Below are positions 46,904 through 59,886 of a stretch of DNA of 64,000 nt, one piece after another. Below the pieces are notes generated by a model, which was not told where the DNA came from, searched no databases, and saw nothing but the letters and a program-made list of their open reading frames with translations. The stretch is from Galbula dea (taxonomy: Eukaryota; Chordata; Aves; Piciformes; Galbulidae): assembly GCA_013399015.1 (NCBI GenBank), contig VWZX01010610.1, positions 62,001 through 126,000 on the forward strand. Direction: 5' to 3'. The position numbers were made by a program, and so were the translations under genes. How positions within the stretch are numbered: position 1 is the first letter of the stretch; each line of letters begins with the position of its first letter.

Positions 46904-46990
46904 TTGTGTTTGTTGGTTTTGTTTTCTGGGGTTTTTTTTTTGGTTGTTGTTGTTGTTGTGGGTTTTTTTGCTTTTTTGGGCTCTTTTTTT
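46904..46990 (+). repeat. T/G low-complexity tract
   Basis: About 85 bp of nearly only T and G, with a (GTT)n core at 46943-46958, GGGG and GGG runs and homopolymeric T. It is the strongest of the T/G tracts in the window. Confidence 0.85.
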
Positions 46991-47820
46991 AAAATTTATT
47001 TTTATTTGTTTCTATTTCTGTCTTACTGTCCAATACAATGAAAATGATTGAACTCTTTCCTTGCCTGTACTGACTAGAGGGAATATACTACTCTAGTAAT
47101 GTATCACAGCCAAAGTACACATAGGAAATACAGGAACGTATCTCTTAATTTAGAATGAATTCTACAGAACACTGTTACCTTTTTGTATGCTGTCCATTTA
47201 GTTACACAGGTTAGGTACACTGTTACTAATATTGTGTCCAAGGGATATTCTTCAGGAGCAAGTGGTTTGCACTTTCTAGTGCAGATAGGCAGGATGTGAC
47301 TGCTAAGTTCCTAACTGCAAGTCTTTCCATAATGATACCTTTCAAAATAAATATATAAGTAATGTAGCTGTCATTTAGGAGTATTTCAAAAGGGTAGTGA
47401 GGGATGTAGATATTTTTATCTGGCTGTTTTCACTGTGGAAACATACCTCTGCAGAGCACGATGATGTTGTGCCTAGGCTTTCAAAGTAGCAAAGCTTTGT
47501 GCACATTAGAGTGAACTCCTTTCCTGGAATGGCTTAGTAGATATTAAGTTTTTGTTAGCAATAGTGAGGTTTGATGTCCCAATTATCTCTTAGATGTGGG
47601 ATATTTGAGAATTCAGACTCGGACCCATTTGTGCTGTAAATATTTTATAGTGCCTTGAGGACAAAATATTAGAAATTGGTCTATTCATGTTCCCTTTACT
47701 GAGTTGAGTTGGTCAGTTGGTGTTACTGGTCGAACATGGACAATGTCTGCTCTCTATGAAGATGGAAAATTTCTACTATTGTTTTGAAGAACTCTCCAAT
47801 GCAAGAAAAATTTAGAGATT

Positions 47821-47910
47821 TTTAATATATTTTATTAATACATTTATTAAAATAGATTTATTCTTATTTTAATATCATATATTTATTTAATATATATTTT
47901 AATATATAAA
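47821..47910 (+). repeat. A/T-only low-complexity run
   Basis: About 90 bp almost without G or C, with recurring TTTTAATATAT and TTTATTAATA words. A degenerate AT-rich simple repeat. Confidence 0.85.
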
Positions 47911-50386
47911 TCCATGTTTATTGCCATGGCATATAGAATATACTTGGAGCATAATGGAGATTGTTCCCATATGAAGAAAGGAATGAAGATAATCAGTTGC
48001 TTCCACGGTGCTGGTGATGATTATCACTAAAGTAATGGCTATGAAACTGAGATACAAGCCCATCCTGTCTCTTTTATGGGGGGAAGGAGGTGAAATCATG
48101 TTTCCTGAGGTACAAAATAAAATCATGACTAGTCTTACCAGGATGTGAAATTTTGCAGTAGTGTTAATGAACAAGTAAATACTTTTCAATAATTCTTTTA
48201 AATTTCATATTTAATTCATGAATGATAAAAATTAATCAATTTAAAAATCTATTTCCTGTTTCTTTCATGTTCTTCCCTTTCTTCCCATTTGAAAACAAAC
48301 TGTAGAAATAAAGAAACTAACAAAAATAAAATCTGACAGACATTTAAGAGATCACTTAGGTAATCTCCTTTCATGGTAGAACATGCACACATAAATAAAA
48401 ATTTTCACAGGTACTTGTCTCTTTCTATCCTTAAAGGTCTCCAGTGATGGAAAATATTTCTTTCCTCTTTGTAACCTTCATTTATGCATTTGAGGACGGT
48501 TGCCATATTTCTGTACAGCCTTTCTCATAGTCCGTTCTTGCAGAATATGTTTCTCTCATCCGTCTCTGGAGTTTTTGCAGTTGATAGTGGCCTTCCTGAA
48601 CTGTGGATCCCCAAAACATGCAAGATCTTACAATTGGAGACTTAACAGTATGGATTGAAGAAGATGCATTACTTGTCTGTCACACTCCCATTTATTAGGT
48701 GTTTTGCAGGTTTTTTACAGCATTATCTTCGCTATTTTCAGGTCATGATTCACTACAGACTAAATTTTAAGGTCAGTTTTGCCATTCTCTATTTGTGTGA
48801 GTTGGATTATTCCCTTAAGCTTATATATCTAATGATTTTTGTTTTCCTCCTTTTTTAGGTCACTTTTCTAATTTGTTTGGGGTTATAATCTTTCCTTCAG
48901 AGTACATGCAGTTTGTTCCAGCTTCATATCTTCTTCCAATCTCATAAGCCTATTACCTTTACCATAGTCTGCTGACAGTACTGAATGTTACCAGATCCTG
49001 GAGAGACCTCTCTAACCTCATACAGTCTTCATCAGAGATTTACTGTGAACCTCTGATGTTCTGTGTCATTATTTTCTCTTTTTTTTGTACTAAACTAGCA
49101 GCAATTTCAGCTAGACTTACTTGCTCTAGCTTGCTTTGAGAATGTCACATGAAATAGGGCAGAGATCAAGCTGTATAAGACCTATAGCATCTCTTCAGTT
49201 TGTAAGGCCTGTTACCTTGCTATAAAGGCATTTAGATGGGTTTAACAAGCTTTGTTCTTGACAAAGCCATGTTAATTGCTACTCTAGCCTTTTAAAATTT
49301 TTAGAAACTGGTTTTGCATTTTTTCTTATGTGTTCTTATTAAAGTCAGACTAGGATCTGTCCCAGGAAAAATAATATCTCTTTTCCATAAAAGTATAAAT
49401 AAATAATTAAACTGCCAAGCCCTTCTACCTCCCAATAACTTCTAATCAAGATTTTAAAAGAGCAATCAACATTTACAAAGAGAGATGCACAACCTCAAAT
49501 TCAGTTCCATGCATTGGAACATAAACTATAATCAAATATTCATTGTTTTTCTAGATATTTTAAAAGTTTATATTTAGAAGATTTGAATTTAAAGTAGGAA
49601 AAAAAAAAGGGGATTTTGGTTGGTAATATAATAACCCTCAAGTGGATTAGAAGTTATCCTGAACACCAGTAGCTGTTTCAGCAACACGTGTTTACCTTTC
49701 AAGAAAATTCCCATGAAGTATTCGCTTAAATATTTTTCTACATAAAGATGCTTCACAATGATGCCACTCTGTGGAGATGTAGCCACAGTAGGTGGAAGCT
49801 GACTGATCAACCTCTAAGCAAATATAGGAAGCATTTTTTAACATTTCTTTCAAAAAAAAAAAACAAAACAAAAACAAAGGAAACCAAAGCTAGTGTTATC
49901 TCTGGGGTTCCACTGTGCAGAACTCAGACATCCTCATATAGTTCTTTCAATAGCTCTGCCATTGTTCTCATATTCTGTTCACCTTCTGGTTTCCATGATT
50001 TGAAGAGCTGTCAGAAGGCAGAACATAGCTGGACTTTGCCACGGCATTACATATTTGTAAGAAAAAGTTTTATCCTCCAGTGACAGGGCACTTGAAAAAA
50101 GTGCCCTTCGGAAAAGAGATCTGGAGGTAGTCTGCTGAGTTTCAGTCCAGTCTGGGATAAACAGTTGGGGCTTTTCATTGGATTCCTGTGTACACTCTGT
50201 GTGGAAATGATTGGCTTTAAATACATTAGAAAACTGCAGAATAGTCACAGCCCTGTGTTTCCTGGCTTTTGAGCGTTACATTATCTAAAATGTTTCGTCT
50301 TCCCACTTCAAAGTCTCTCCTGCAACGACTTAATTTTAGCTTATTGGTGGTTTTTTGTCTTCCAGCTTTTACATAAGACTATGGTG

Positions 50387-50468
50387 ATTTTTTTTTTAAT
50401 GTCTTTCCTCTTTTTTTTTTTTTTCTTAATGAGTTTTTTTTCTGATTTTTCTTTTTTCTTTCTCTATC
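50387..50468 (+). repeat. T-rich tract
   Basis: Several T runs of 8 to 16 bases broken by short C- or G-containing words. Low complexity. Any open frame across it (phenylalanine/serine-rich) is an artefact. Confidence 0.8.
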
Positions 50469-53400
50469 TGCTGAGGTGTGTGGCTTATTTAGAGCTGTAT
50501 TTAATGACATTTTTTACTCAGAATTTTGTCGTCATTCCTGGAAATAAAGTAGCATTTATATAATCAAGTCATGTTCTAACCACTGCTTTCTGGTACTTGC
50601 AAGGTAAAATGGAAATTCTGTTTGTGATGCATTGGGGTAATTATAGCATTTGTCAGAGTACATGTAGGCAAGTAAATACACATGTTAGATAATTGGATCA
50701 AGAGCGAACAATTTATCCTTAACAGAACTTTATTTAATAAAGGCAGGTTGAATGCAAACTGAGATGCCATTTGATGGAGAAGTTTCCACAGAACTTGAGG
50801 TTGAAAAGTGTCTTGCCCATATTTATATATATATATTTGAAAAAAAAGTATGTATTCTCTGTATTTTGGACATATAAATGCCATTCTTTATGATCAAGTC
50901 AGATATTTTAACATCTTCCTGATAAGTGCTGATAATAGTTTGGGACTTTTTTGTATATCCTAAATTGAATATGGAATTTGTAAGGTTTTGGATATTTAAC
51001 TGTGAATAGCAATAGCACATATTTTGTCTTTCTACTTTTTCCTTTGATGTAATCCTACTGTCAAGGTAAAGGAAGAGGAAACAGAAGTGGAAATACATAC
51101 GTATATGTACACATACCTTTTTTTTTTCTGTCCCAAGAGAAAGACCTTCTGCCTGTCTGTTTGGCAATGACTATAATAACAAGCCTGGCATTGGAAAGCT
51201 GTACAGACTAGCAAGACAGAGTACTGTCATGGCTGTCTTGCTGCCTTCTGCAATGTCCTGTCTTATGCAGCTAGTGACTTTAGGTGTGCCTAGAGCTGTC
51301 CTTTACAACTTTCAAATACTCAGAGCAAGGCTGCAGAGATGGTGTCTCTGCAATTCCAGAACAGCTTGCATTGTTTCTCTAAGCTTTACTTTGCAGTGCT
51401 TGCTTTTTTCTTTCTTTTCTTTCTCTTTTTCCTTTTTTAAATCTTTTTTCTTTTTTTCCCCTTTTTTCTTTCTTTGTTTTTTATTCCAACCTTTAAGACT
51501 TTTCTGTAAACCAGAACTTGCTGACATGAAAGTGTGGAAAAGGGAGCTTTGATAGCTAGACTTACAGCTGGAAACCTCCTTTCAGATCTCTTTCTTGGCC
51601 TGCTCTGATGCAAAACTGAATACTGCCTCTAACATCACAATGCTTCTCAACTCCAGCTAATGATCACTTCCTCATAATTAATGTATTTTTGCTACTGTAA
51701 ACAGGAACTTTCATAATCTAATAATGTAACTGGAGATAGCTGTGCTTTAAGCTAAGTTTCAGTGAGGGACTTAATAGAAATAGAGACCACAGACCAAGAA
51801 AAATTCAGAGAAATAATGCTGTCAAATAATTTGTAGCCCAAGACTTCTGATTGCAGTACTTATTATTACCGATTTTATTTTAAAGCTAAAATTATATAAA
51901 ATATAAAGTTATAAAAGTGAGGTTGTTTAAACAGGATTATACTGTACTGTTATTTTTCAAGTGGGTAAGAAAATGCACTAAATCCACTGTCAGCATGCTG
52001 CACAGGTTAGGGGCTCCCCAGGGACCTCAGGGCAGTGTATTGGAAGTGAGGGGTTTTGGTAACATGTGAGCCATAATCTTGAGTCATGGATCAAAGCTCT
52101 CTTTGTTGTAGACGTAAAAACAGGGGACAAGGAGACAATATACACCCTTAAAAGTGCAGGGAAAACAGGGAGAATAAAACAAAGCACAAGATGATATGGG
52201 TTGGTGTAACACTGGTTTCTGAGCATGCCACTTCTAGCTGCTGTTCAATTTATGTGGGCATTTGAGGGAAGAAAGTTTCTGGGAGAAGGATAACCAGTTT
52301 CCTTTGGTGATGTTCACTGGGGGCTCCTTGTGAGTGATGGGGGAAGCACAAAGGTTTTAGAAGCTTATTATTTATTTTTCAGGTGTAAGTGGCCATTGCA
52401 AGGCCCTGTGAGTTAGGTGCAACATTCTAACACAAAAATTCTGCTTCTTTCCTCAGAGTTCATAGCCTGAATAAACTGTAGACAACAGAGTTTTATGGAG
52501 ACATTCAATTGTATGGCTTTAAAATCACACTGAATAAAGGTTTGCAGTGAACTTGTTTGAACTTGTGTCCTGAATTCTAGCTCAGTGACTTAAGTAAATC
52601 ATATTTTCTGATTCCTAGTGGTTTTTGTTTATTCCCAGTATTCATCTTAAATTAAACTTCTAAAATTAAGCAACTGGCAACAGTTTTTGACTATGCATAG
52701 CAAGTAGTGAATCAGTTATGAGTTTCTAGTGCTGTCAATGTGATTTTATTTTTTTTTAAACCTATCTCAAGATTTTTGTTTACATATGTATTAACATCTA
52801 TCCAGGCAGCCTGACTGAACTGTTTCCTGCTTGGGAGTGTAACCATATTTTGCCTCCCCAGCACTTACTCTTTTTTGATGGCACAGATGGGAAAAAGAAA
52901 GAGGGAGGAGAGATGGCCATTCAGCTATACGAAAGTACATTCACTAGAAGTGTGTGTATGTGAGATAATGGTATGTGCTTTTGAGGACAACCTTTCAACC
53001 TGTAAAATATTAATTACCTGCCTGATTTGGAGCACAGATCTAGTAACACATCAGAGCTACAAGGCCATTGGTTTGTATACATTGAGAGTCATGTGTGATA
53101 AACTGATTTGCAGTTGCAGTTTTGATGGTCACATCCATTTGTAAGTGCAGGGTGGAGGCATACCATTCAAAACAGGTTCTCCCTTTTAGTCCATTCCTTT
53201 TTTCTTTATTGTTCTGTGTAAGCAGAGTAATTTGATTTTAGTCTTGCAATCATGCCTACCTTGATAGTCCAAACTGTCAAATGATATATGAACAGCTACA
53301 TAATATCTTTATTATGTGCTTTTTATGACTGTTAATGTAACACAAAGCTGAAAAGTAATATGATGTAAACCATTTTTTATATCTTCAGGCATTCACATAT

Positions 53401-56400
53401 CTCATAACACTACACTTAAACATTCTGTGATGAACCAATTGCATTTTCAAAATATGCAAATTATAGCATCAGGCTTTTTTAACATTTTTAGATGGTCTTT
53501 GTCTAATAAAATGAGCCATTTTTCACTTATCAAATTCAGAAATAAAATTGCTTACAGCTATTCTTGTTCTTCTAAATGAGAAGAGGAACAATATTTCTTT
53601 TATTGCCTGTCAGCTCTGAATTACTTTAAGTGCACTGTGGGTGGACTGTGCTCCTATGCTTTCTTTTTCAGCATAGCACCCAGAAATCAATCAAGGTCCA
53701 GAACTCACCCTTTTCATTAGGCTGGGTCTGACTGGTGATTCAAAAGAGTAATGCAAATATAACCTATGATTTTTCTTCAAGAAAAGTGAGGTTTTGTTCC
53801 AGTTAGTGCCTCAGTTCTACTTAAAGTGGAGCATGTTACCTTGTTTCGAGGCAAACTGTTGCTAAATAGGAATAGCTATGTTTACTGTTAATGAACCAGT
53901 GTGAGCTCACTGCAGAGGATTTTTTCTTCACTCTGATCTTGTGCTTTTAAAAAAATGTAAACTGTAGAGATGAACTTTGACTTTCTGAAGTATAGCATGT
54001 TTCTTAAGTGAAAAGAAATAACCCAAAATTTCTAACATATTGTATGACCACAGTATTCAGATCACTGTTTTATCACTGAAGGCAAATTCAGCTCTAAGCT
54101 GTTGTTTATTTATGAGCTATAGTCTAGGAAAAAAAAAAAAGAATATGACTAAAAAACCTGTGCCTGTGCTGGCTGCCTTGAGGTCTACTACCATTGACAT
54201 TGGACAATGGGCAAAGTTGGCACAAGCTCTTTTAAAGGTCTAGTTCATAAACTGCTGTGCAATAACCTTCTAATACTTGAAATAGAATACTTGAAAGATC
54301 CTGGTAGAAATACTTCTCTAACAGTTTGTGTAAAGTCCATCCTTCAGAGATCATGGAAAGAAATGTTCAAATATTATTTTGTGTTGTTATTTCAAAATAC
54401 TCCCTAACTGAAACTATGGTGTCTAAAAGTTAATGTAGTAGGACACAAAATGGAGGCACTCCTGATGGTTATTTTGTGAATAAATCATTACTGCTCTGAT
54501 GTGGTTGGAGCTGATATAGATGTTACCTTGGTTGGCTTCAAATGAGTTATTTTGTAATGCTAGTGGTGTGGAGCTCTTGACAAATTTTGCTGGCTTTGTG
54601 AAACCCAACCTGACCTTTCAAACAGATAACAAGAAAATATATGTCCACATTAACTAGAAGTATACCTCTGGAATAAAGTACAGATGTCCCATGAGGATAG
54701 TCAAACATAGCTCCAATGCCAAAATCAGTCAGGCTTACAGGCTTGCATGATTAAAGGACATTTTTCATTTGGGAAAAAGATACAGTACTGAGACATTCAA
54801 TAAGATTTAATTAATTCTTACTATAGGGATACATTTAAACTTATTGTTGAGTGTTTTTTTAAACTGGATCTTCAATAAAAGAGGATAATGTAAATGCTAG
54901 GAGATGACAAAATGTTCCTCATCTTTGCTGTTTTTCAGAACTAAATGGTTCAGTGGATGGAAAGATAATTTTGAAGGGTTGTGTTGATGATATCATAATA
55001 GGGAATGCCTGTCACCATAACTTTAGGACTCACTGTGACTCTGGCAATATGGCTTATGCTCAGTAATTTTGTTGCTCTTACAGATACTACAGTTTACATT
55101 TTGTAGCAGCAGATTTTTGTATAATTGCTCAGTACACTGTCTTCAGCCAACAAAAGAACTGTTTGAGTGATGATATAAAAGCCCTGTCTTTTAGACTTAG
55201 AATGGTAATTACAAAAGAATTGTGGAAAGGTAAATGTAGGAACTGTTGGAGAGATTTCACTCCTGTTTATGCTTCCTGAGAAGAAATCATTCAATGTTCA
55301 AGACCTTCTATGTCTTTTGGCAAGCTTTAAGAGTAAACCTGTCCCAGGATCCTGTTCTGTAGCCTCTTGCTTGCATCCTCCTTTATTAAGCTGATTTATT
55401 TTGTAACAGACTTTGTCTATATTTGGTCTACTCAATTTTGTCCATTCCTCCATGAAATATGTTGGGAAAGATTAAAGAATTTTGTTTCCTTATGACAGAA
55501 GAAGAGGAAAGAAAGAAAATAATTGAAAGTGTTTTACAGTTCTGCCTGTTCTTTGAAAGCCCTTGTACTTCAATTCCTTCATTACGGATATCTAACTTAC
55601 TAGCCTGGCCCTGTCTGAAATATTTAAATGCAATTATTTTAATCTTCTGTCTCTCCATTTGAAACTGAACATATATCCTCTAGTTTTTGCTGGTTGCTCT
55701 TGTATATTGGCAGATGAAATGTCAGCAATGGATAGTAAGGATTTTGAATTCTGAATAAAAGAAACAGCTCTGTCTGACTAAACACAGAGCCACATGGAGT
55801 CACAAAAGCAGACTTCTTATGTGGCTGTTTACACAGAAATCATGAAGTGTTTTGCTTTTTTTGACTTTGTAAGTTTTGTCAACACTTTATATAGTCATCA
55901 TTCAGGACATTTTCATTGGTGCTTTCATTCTCTCTTGAGTACTTGCTGATGCAGTTTGCTAAATTTTTATGGTCAGTGGTACTGAGGTGCCCAGGACAGT
56001 TAACATATCTACAAGCATCCTTATGCCAGAGTATGAGTGCAGCTATGGTGTAATGATCTAAGTATCAAGACAAGACAAAGTCTTCACTCTTGAAAGTGTC
56101 TCTGCTTTGTGGGAGACTTTTTTTTTTTTTCCCTTTGTGTGTCTGTTTTGTGTGGATTTTATATTTCCCTGACTAGTTGACTTTATCGGGAATATTACCT
56201 CCCATCTTGCTTGTAGTGGAAATATGTAATCTCATTGTGGTTTTATTCTCAGTGGCAGTGTGGCAAGTAGTTCAGGCTAATTTGTCTTACAGACTGTATT
56301 TCTGACTATCTGGGCAGGTGTCATAAGTTGATAGTCTAATGCTTTCCTGCACTGAGGTTTTATGTGTAACAGTATGATTTTTGGATTTTTGTAGACAGCT

Positions 56401-58450
56401 CCTGGTGGTTTAGCTGGTTTAAATGGGTATCTAATATTACACTAGGGCATTTTGTGTTGATATATTTAAGGACATATTTGATGTTGAAGTATTCTGCTGA
56501 ATCAGTCCCCCAAAAACCCCAGCACCCTGCAGAGTTAAGTCCCTGGCAATGAGGCACCACATCAATCCTCAGAAGATAATGCAGTTCAGAGTGCTATCAC
56601 ATTCAATATCATTCCTGTTTCCTGATGCACTCCCTGCTGAACAGCTCCTCTCAGCCATACCCTGGGCACATGCCATCATGTCTGTTTAGCTGTCACGCTA
56701 AAACGATAACAATAAAAAACCATTATGTTTCCAAAAAGTGCTCCTTTTAAGAGTTTTAATGTAATTTGGGGATCTCTTTCTTAAAAACCAGAGTAAACAA
56801 AGGCCTTTGACACCCTCCTACCTCTCCCCCTTTTTTTGTATACTCTCTGATATTGCTGTCAAATGTATGTTTTCTACATACATTCAGAGAATACCACAAA
56901 AATTGTAGAAGTTTTAATAATTTCTAAAGACAAATATAAGGATTACTAAATGATACTGTACCCTCTCTCTCCATGTTATTCAGCTGAGGCAAGACAAAAA
57001 ACAACCTCAGCTCAAAATGAGATTGTTTCAGAAAAAAACACCATAGATTGACAAAATGGTGCTTTAATCAGAATAGGTCTTGCAAATTTTATTCTCAAGA
57101 CTCTCTAATCAGATCAATTTAAAGTATGCTCACTATAAGTCTAGCAAATTATTACATCTGAAATAGCTTTAGCAGATTGTTCAGTTTTAGAGTAAGCAAA
57201 CGTAAGCTGATTTTAGTGGGTTTTGTAGGCGCTGTAAGTATAAAAAATATAACAAGATCTAATGAAAAAAGTTAACTTTTATCATGGCAAAACAGTAAGC
57301 ATATGACTAAATTCTGAGAAGTTGGTTATGAGATAATCTACAGGTATTTTTAAGCAAAATAAGTTCAGAGCAGAGAATAGAAGATTATGGGTAGAAATTA
57401 ATTTCTCAGAAGGAGTTTACCCTCTGGTGGAATTTAGAACTTAAAATGAGACGATTCTGCTGGTGGATGCCTTCCATTTATCCTGTTTTATCTCCCCTTT
57501 CAGAACCTATTCTTTTTTTATTGACTTTGGGATGTTGCAGCAATCGAAGAGTAATTACTCTTCTTATTTTGGTTAGAAATGAACACACTATTTGTTCAGT
57601 TTATGTTCCTCATGTAGAGTTAGCTGACTAATTATCACCTCCAGAAGTGATAATGGTTGACATTAAAAACATTTGACAATGAAAATTTTCTCTTCTAAGC
57701 TCAGTGAAGAGTAGCAATCATATAGTACTAGAAGTTAGCTTTTGGCACATGCAACTGTTAATGTTGATCTCTCTCCTGGCTTTTTCAAGGCTTTTTCAAG
57801 AGGAACACAACTTATCTCTTGAGGGGCATTACCATCTGTTTTTCTGCTGAAGTAGTGAAGTGATGGTGCTTATCCAAAAAGAAAATGAACAATTTCTTCC
57901 AAAACATTATTTCTGGCATTAATGTTTAGGTACTGAACTGTTGATGTGCTGATACTGAGATCTCATTTTCATAAACATTAACTTCTGTCTTTCTTGTTGA
58001 TTCACAGTATTCTTTAATGTATTTCCTATCACACTCATAGGGACAAAACATTATAATCTTTCTTCTTTTAAAAAAAAGTTATTTACTTTTATTAGATGTG
58101 AAAATGGAAATATGGGAAATCCAATGGTAATCCTGAATTCTATATAAGAATGTGTTGCAGACAGTTTAATGACAATCACTGAAGTTTTTCACATTGCTAC
58201 TTAAGCACATATGGTGGTCTTACTCTTTAATTATCAAATAATTTCTTGGTGATATATTCTTATGGCTTTTTTGGTTTTATATTGTAAATGGCCAAGTAAA
58301 AACATAAAGGCAACACTGGTTTTGTTTATGTAAGTATCAAATAGCTGAATCAGACCAGGAGTCTAGAAAATTAGTACTTGTGAAAATGGGAAATTCACAA
58401 ATTCCAAAACTCATTGCATGAACTTTAATACTAGATATATTGTTTTGGAA
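50469..58450. other. Long unassigned AT-rich stretch
   Basis: About 8 kb without a recognisable transposon or gene, the longest repeat-poor block in the window. It contains the pyrimidine tract at 51403. The region 52010-52330 is richer in GC and purines but matches nothing I know. At 54940 an acceptor-like TGTTTTTCAG precedes 41 open codons, but no donor follows, so it was not called. Confidence 0.5.
51403..51483 (+). repeat. Pyrimidine-rich tract
   Basis: About 80 bp of T with interspersed C and a single AAA break. The reverse strand reads as a lysine/glutamate-rich frame, which is an artefact. Confidence 0.85.
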
Positions 58451-58523
58451 GGTGGTTTGTTTTGGGTTTTTTGGTTGTTTGTTTGTGGTTTTTATTGTTT
58501 TTTATTTGTTTGGTGGGGTTTTC
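58451..58523 (+). repeat. T/G low-complexity tract
   Basis: GGTTTGTTTTGGG, GGTTGTTTGTTTGTGG and TTTGGTGGGG words, with almost no A or C apart from two A bases. Similar to the tract at 46904. Confidence 0.82.
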
Positions 58524-58791
58524 TTGACAAGTACTGCATCAGCAACATATATGTTGTATAAATTAGGATTTCTAGAGATGCATTATTTTCAGAGTGAAGA
58601 ATGACAAAACAAAACAATAAAGCACTTCAACTTCTCTTAAAACTGAGGGTTTTCTCATATGCTTATTTTGGTTGTGTTTGCTTTTCACCAGTTCACACAG
58701 AGCTACTTTGGTGTCTATCTTGTATTTTAAGAGTCAGTTAAATTGTATACCTGGAGAGTTAACCCCTTTCTTTTTTCTTTTTTTTCTCCAG

Positions 58792-58903
58792 ACTTTGTGA
58801 TCAGGGCCAGTGCCATACCTAAGACTGAGCTCTTTCATCATCTTTTCCTCATGTATCTTTTGCTGCCATTTTAATTAAGCATGCAATTCTTGGAGGAAAA
58901 AAA
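58792..58903 (+). other. Candidate 5' UTR part of an exon, with two mini-ORFs
   Basis: The upstream intron end is near-ideal. A TTAAC branch-like site (58759-58763) is followed by an unbroken C/T tract and CTCCAG ending at 58791. The 112 nt after the acceptor contain two short upstream ORFs: ATG at 58851 with seven codons, and ATG at 58881 with eight codons. The stop of the second, TGA at 58905-58907, overlaps the proposed main start as ATGA. Such an arrangement commonly dampens translation or relies on reinitiation. That is family knowledge, not shown here. Confidence 0.4.
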
Positions 58904-58954
58904 ATGACATCTTCAGGCAATAGTCTGGAAAGACTAGAGCAAAATTTCCTCAAG
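58904..58954 (+). CDS. Candidate first coding exon of an unidentified gene
   Basis: From ATG at 58904 (AAAAAAAATGA context, A at -3) the exon encodes 17 residues, MTSSGNSLERLEQNFLK. It ends CAAG followed by GTATGT, a strong donor in phase 0 at 58955. The same exon carries the 5' UTR and a near-consensus acceptor, making 163 nt in all. I do not recognise the peptide. It is polar with a short amphipathic stretch, and has no signal peptide or membrane segment. No following exon was found in the remaining 5 kb: each later acceptor leads quickly to a stop in the required phase. The gene would therefore have a long first coding intron. A chance coincidence or an alternative exon remains possible. 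Confidence 0.38.
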
Positions 58955-59334
58955 GTATGTGTTTAAGTGTTGCTCTAGGGGTGTTTTGTGGCATTTTCTG
59001 GTGTTCTTGTATTGGCAAAAGAATATTAAGACGACAGTAGCATTTTCTGCAACTGACACCTTCTTAAGCAGAGATTGAGATGTTTGTTCTTCATCTTTGA
59101 AGGAATTGTTACTAGTTTTTCAAAAAAGGCTCTGCTTTTCCAGTATTTTCAATGAATCTGAACCCTACTGGCTTCTCTCAATAATGGTGATAGATACTGC
59201 ACTCCAGCTTCATCTGAGAGCAAAGTTATAACTACCTTGAGTAAACATGAATCACATAAGAATTTTGGCCTTCTTGTCTCTCTTGTCTATTCAACAGTGG
59301 TAGTGCCTTGAAATAAATATATAGAGGGGACAAA
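58955..59334. other. Unassigned DNA, possibly start of an intron
   Basis: Follows the candidate donor. No feature is visible before the CR1 at 59335. Confidence 0.4.
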
Positions 59335-59886
59335 ATCAAAAATAGTGTAACCAGTAGGACCAGAGAAGTGATTATCCCCCTGTATTCAGCACTGGTGAGG
59401 CCACACCTAGTATAGTGTGTTCAGTTTTGGGTCCCTCATTACAATAGAGCATGTCCAGAGAAGGGCAGTGAGACTAGTGAGGGGTCTGGAGCACAAGTCT
59501 TATGAGGAACAGTTGAGGGAACTGGGGTTGTTTAGTCCGGAGGAGACTCAGGGGTGACCTTATCTCTCTCTACAACTACCTGAAAGGAGGTTGTAGCGAG
59601 CTGGGTGTAGGTCTCTTCCCCAGTTTAACAGTGAGAGGAAGAGAGGAAATGGCTTCAAGTTGAAGCAGGGGAGGTTCAGATTAGACATAAGGAGAAATTT
59701 CTTTACTGAAAGGGTTGTAAAGTCTTGGAATAGGCTGCACAGGGAGGTGGTGGAGTCACCATCCCTGGAGGTGTTTAAGAAACATTTAGATATGGTACTT
59801 AGGGACATGTTTTAGTGGTATATTAATGGTAGGTATGGTTGGATTTGATCTTAGAGGTCTCTTCCAACCTTTGTGATTCTGTGACA
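59335..59886 (+). mobile_element. CR1, 5'-truncated
   Basis: About 0.55 kb in plus orientation. It starts near the ORF2 PLYSALVRPHL-type region and ends CTCTTCCAACCTTTGTGATT plus CTGTGA. It has the same ACTACCTGAAAGGAGGTTGT motif as the copy at 17668, so they share a subfamily. Small indels break the ORF2 tail into several frames. If the candidate exon at 58904 is real, this insertion sits in its downstream intron in sense orientation. Confidence 0.9.

Larger units (their letters stand above)
45578..50386. other. Unassigned AT-rich DNA with simple repeats
   Basis: No gene or transposon was recognised in about 4.8 kb. Simple-sequence features inside are annotated separately: (AT)9 at 46554, a T/G tract at 46904, and an A/T-only run at 47821. 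An A/C run also lies at 49852-49878. Confidence 0.5.

Noticed and set aside
54940..55065. Acceptor-like TGTTTTTCAG followed by 41 open codons
   Set aside because: No donor before the stop, and no polyadenylation signal or similarity to support a terminal exon.
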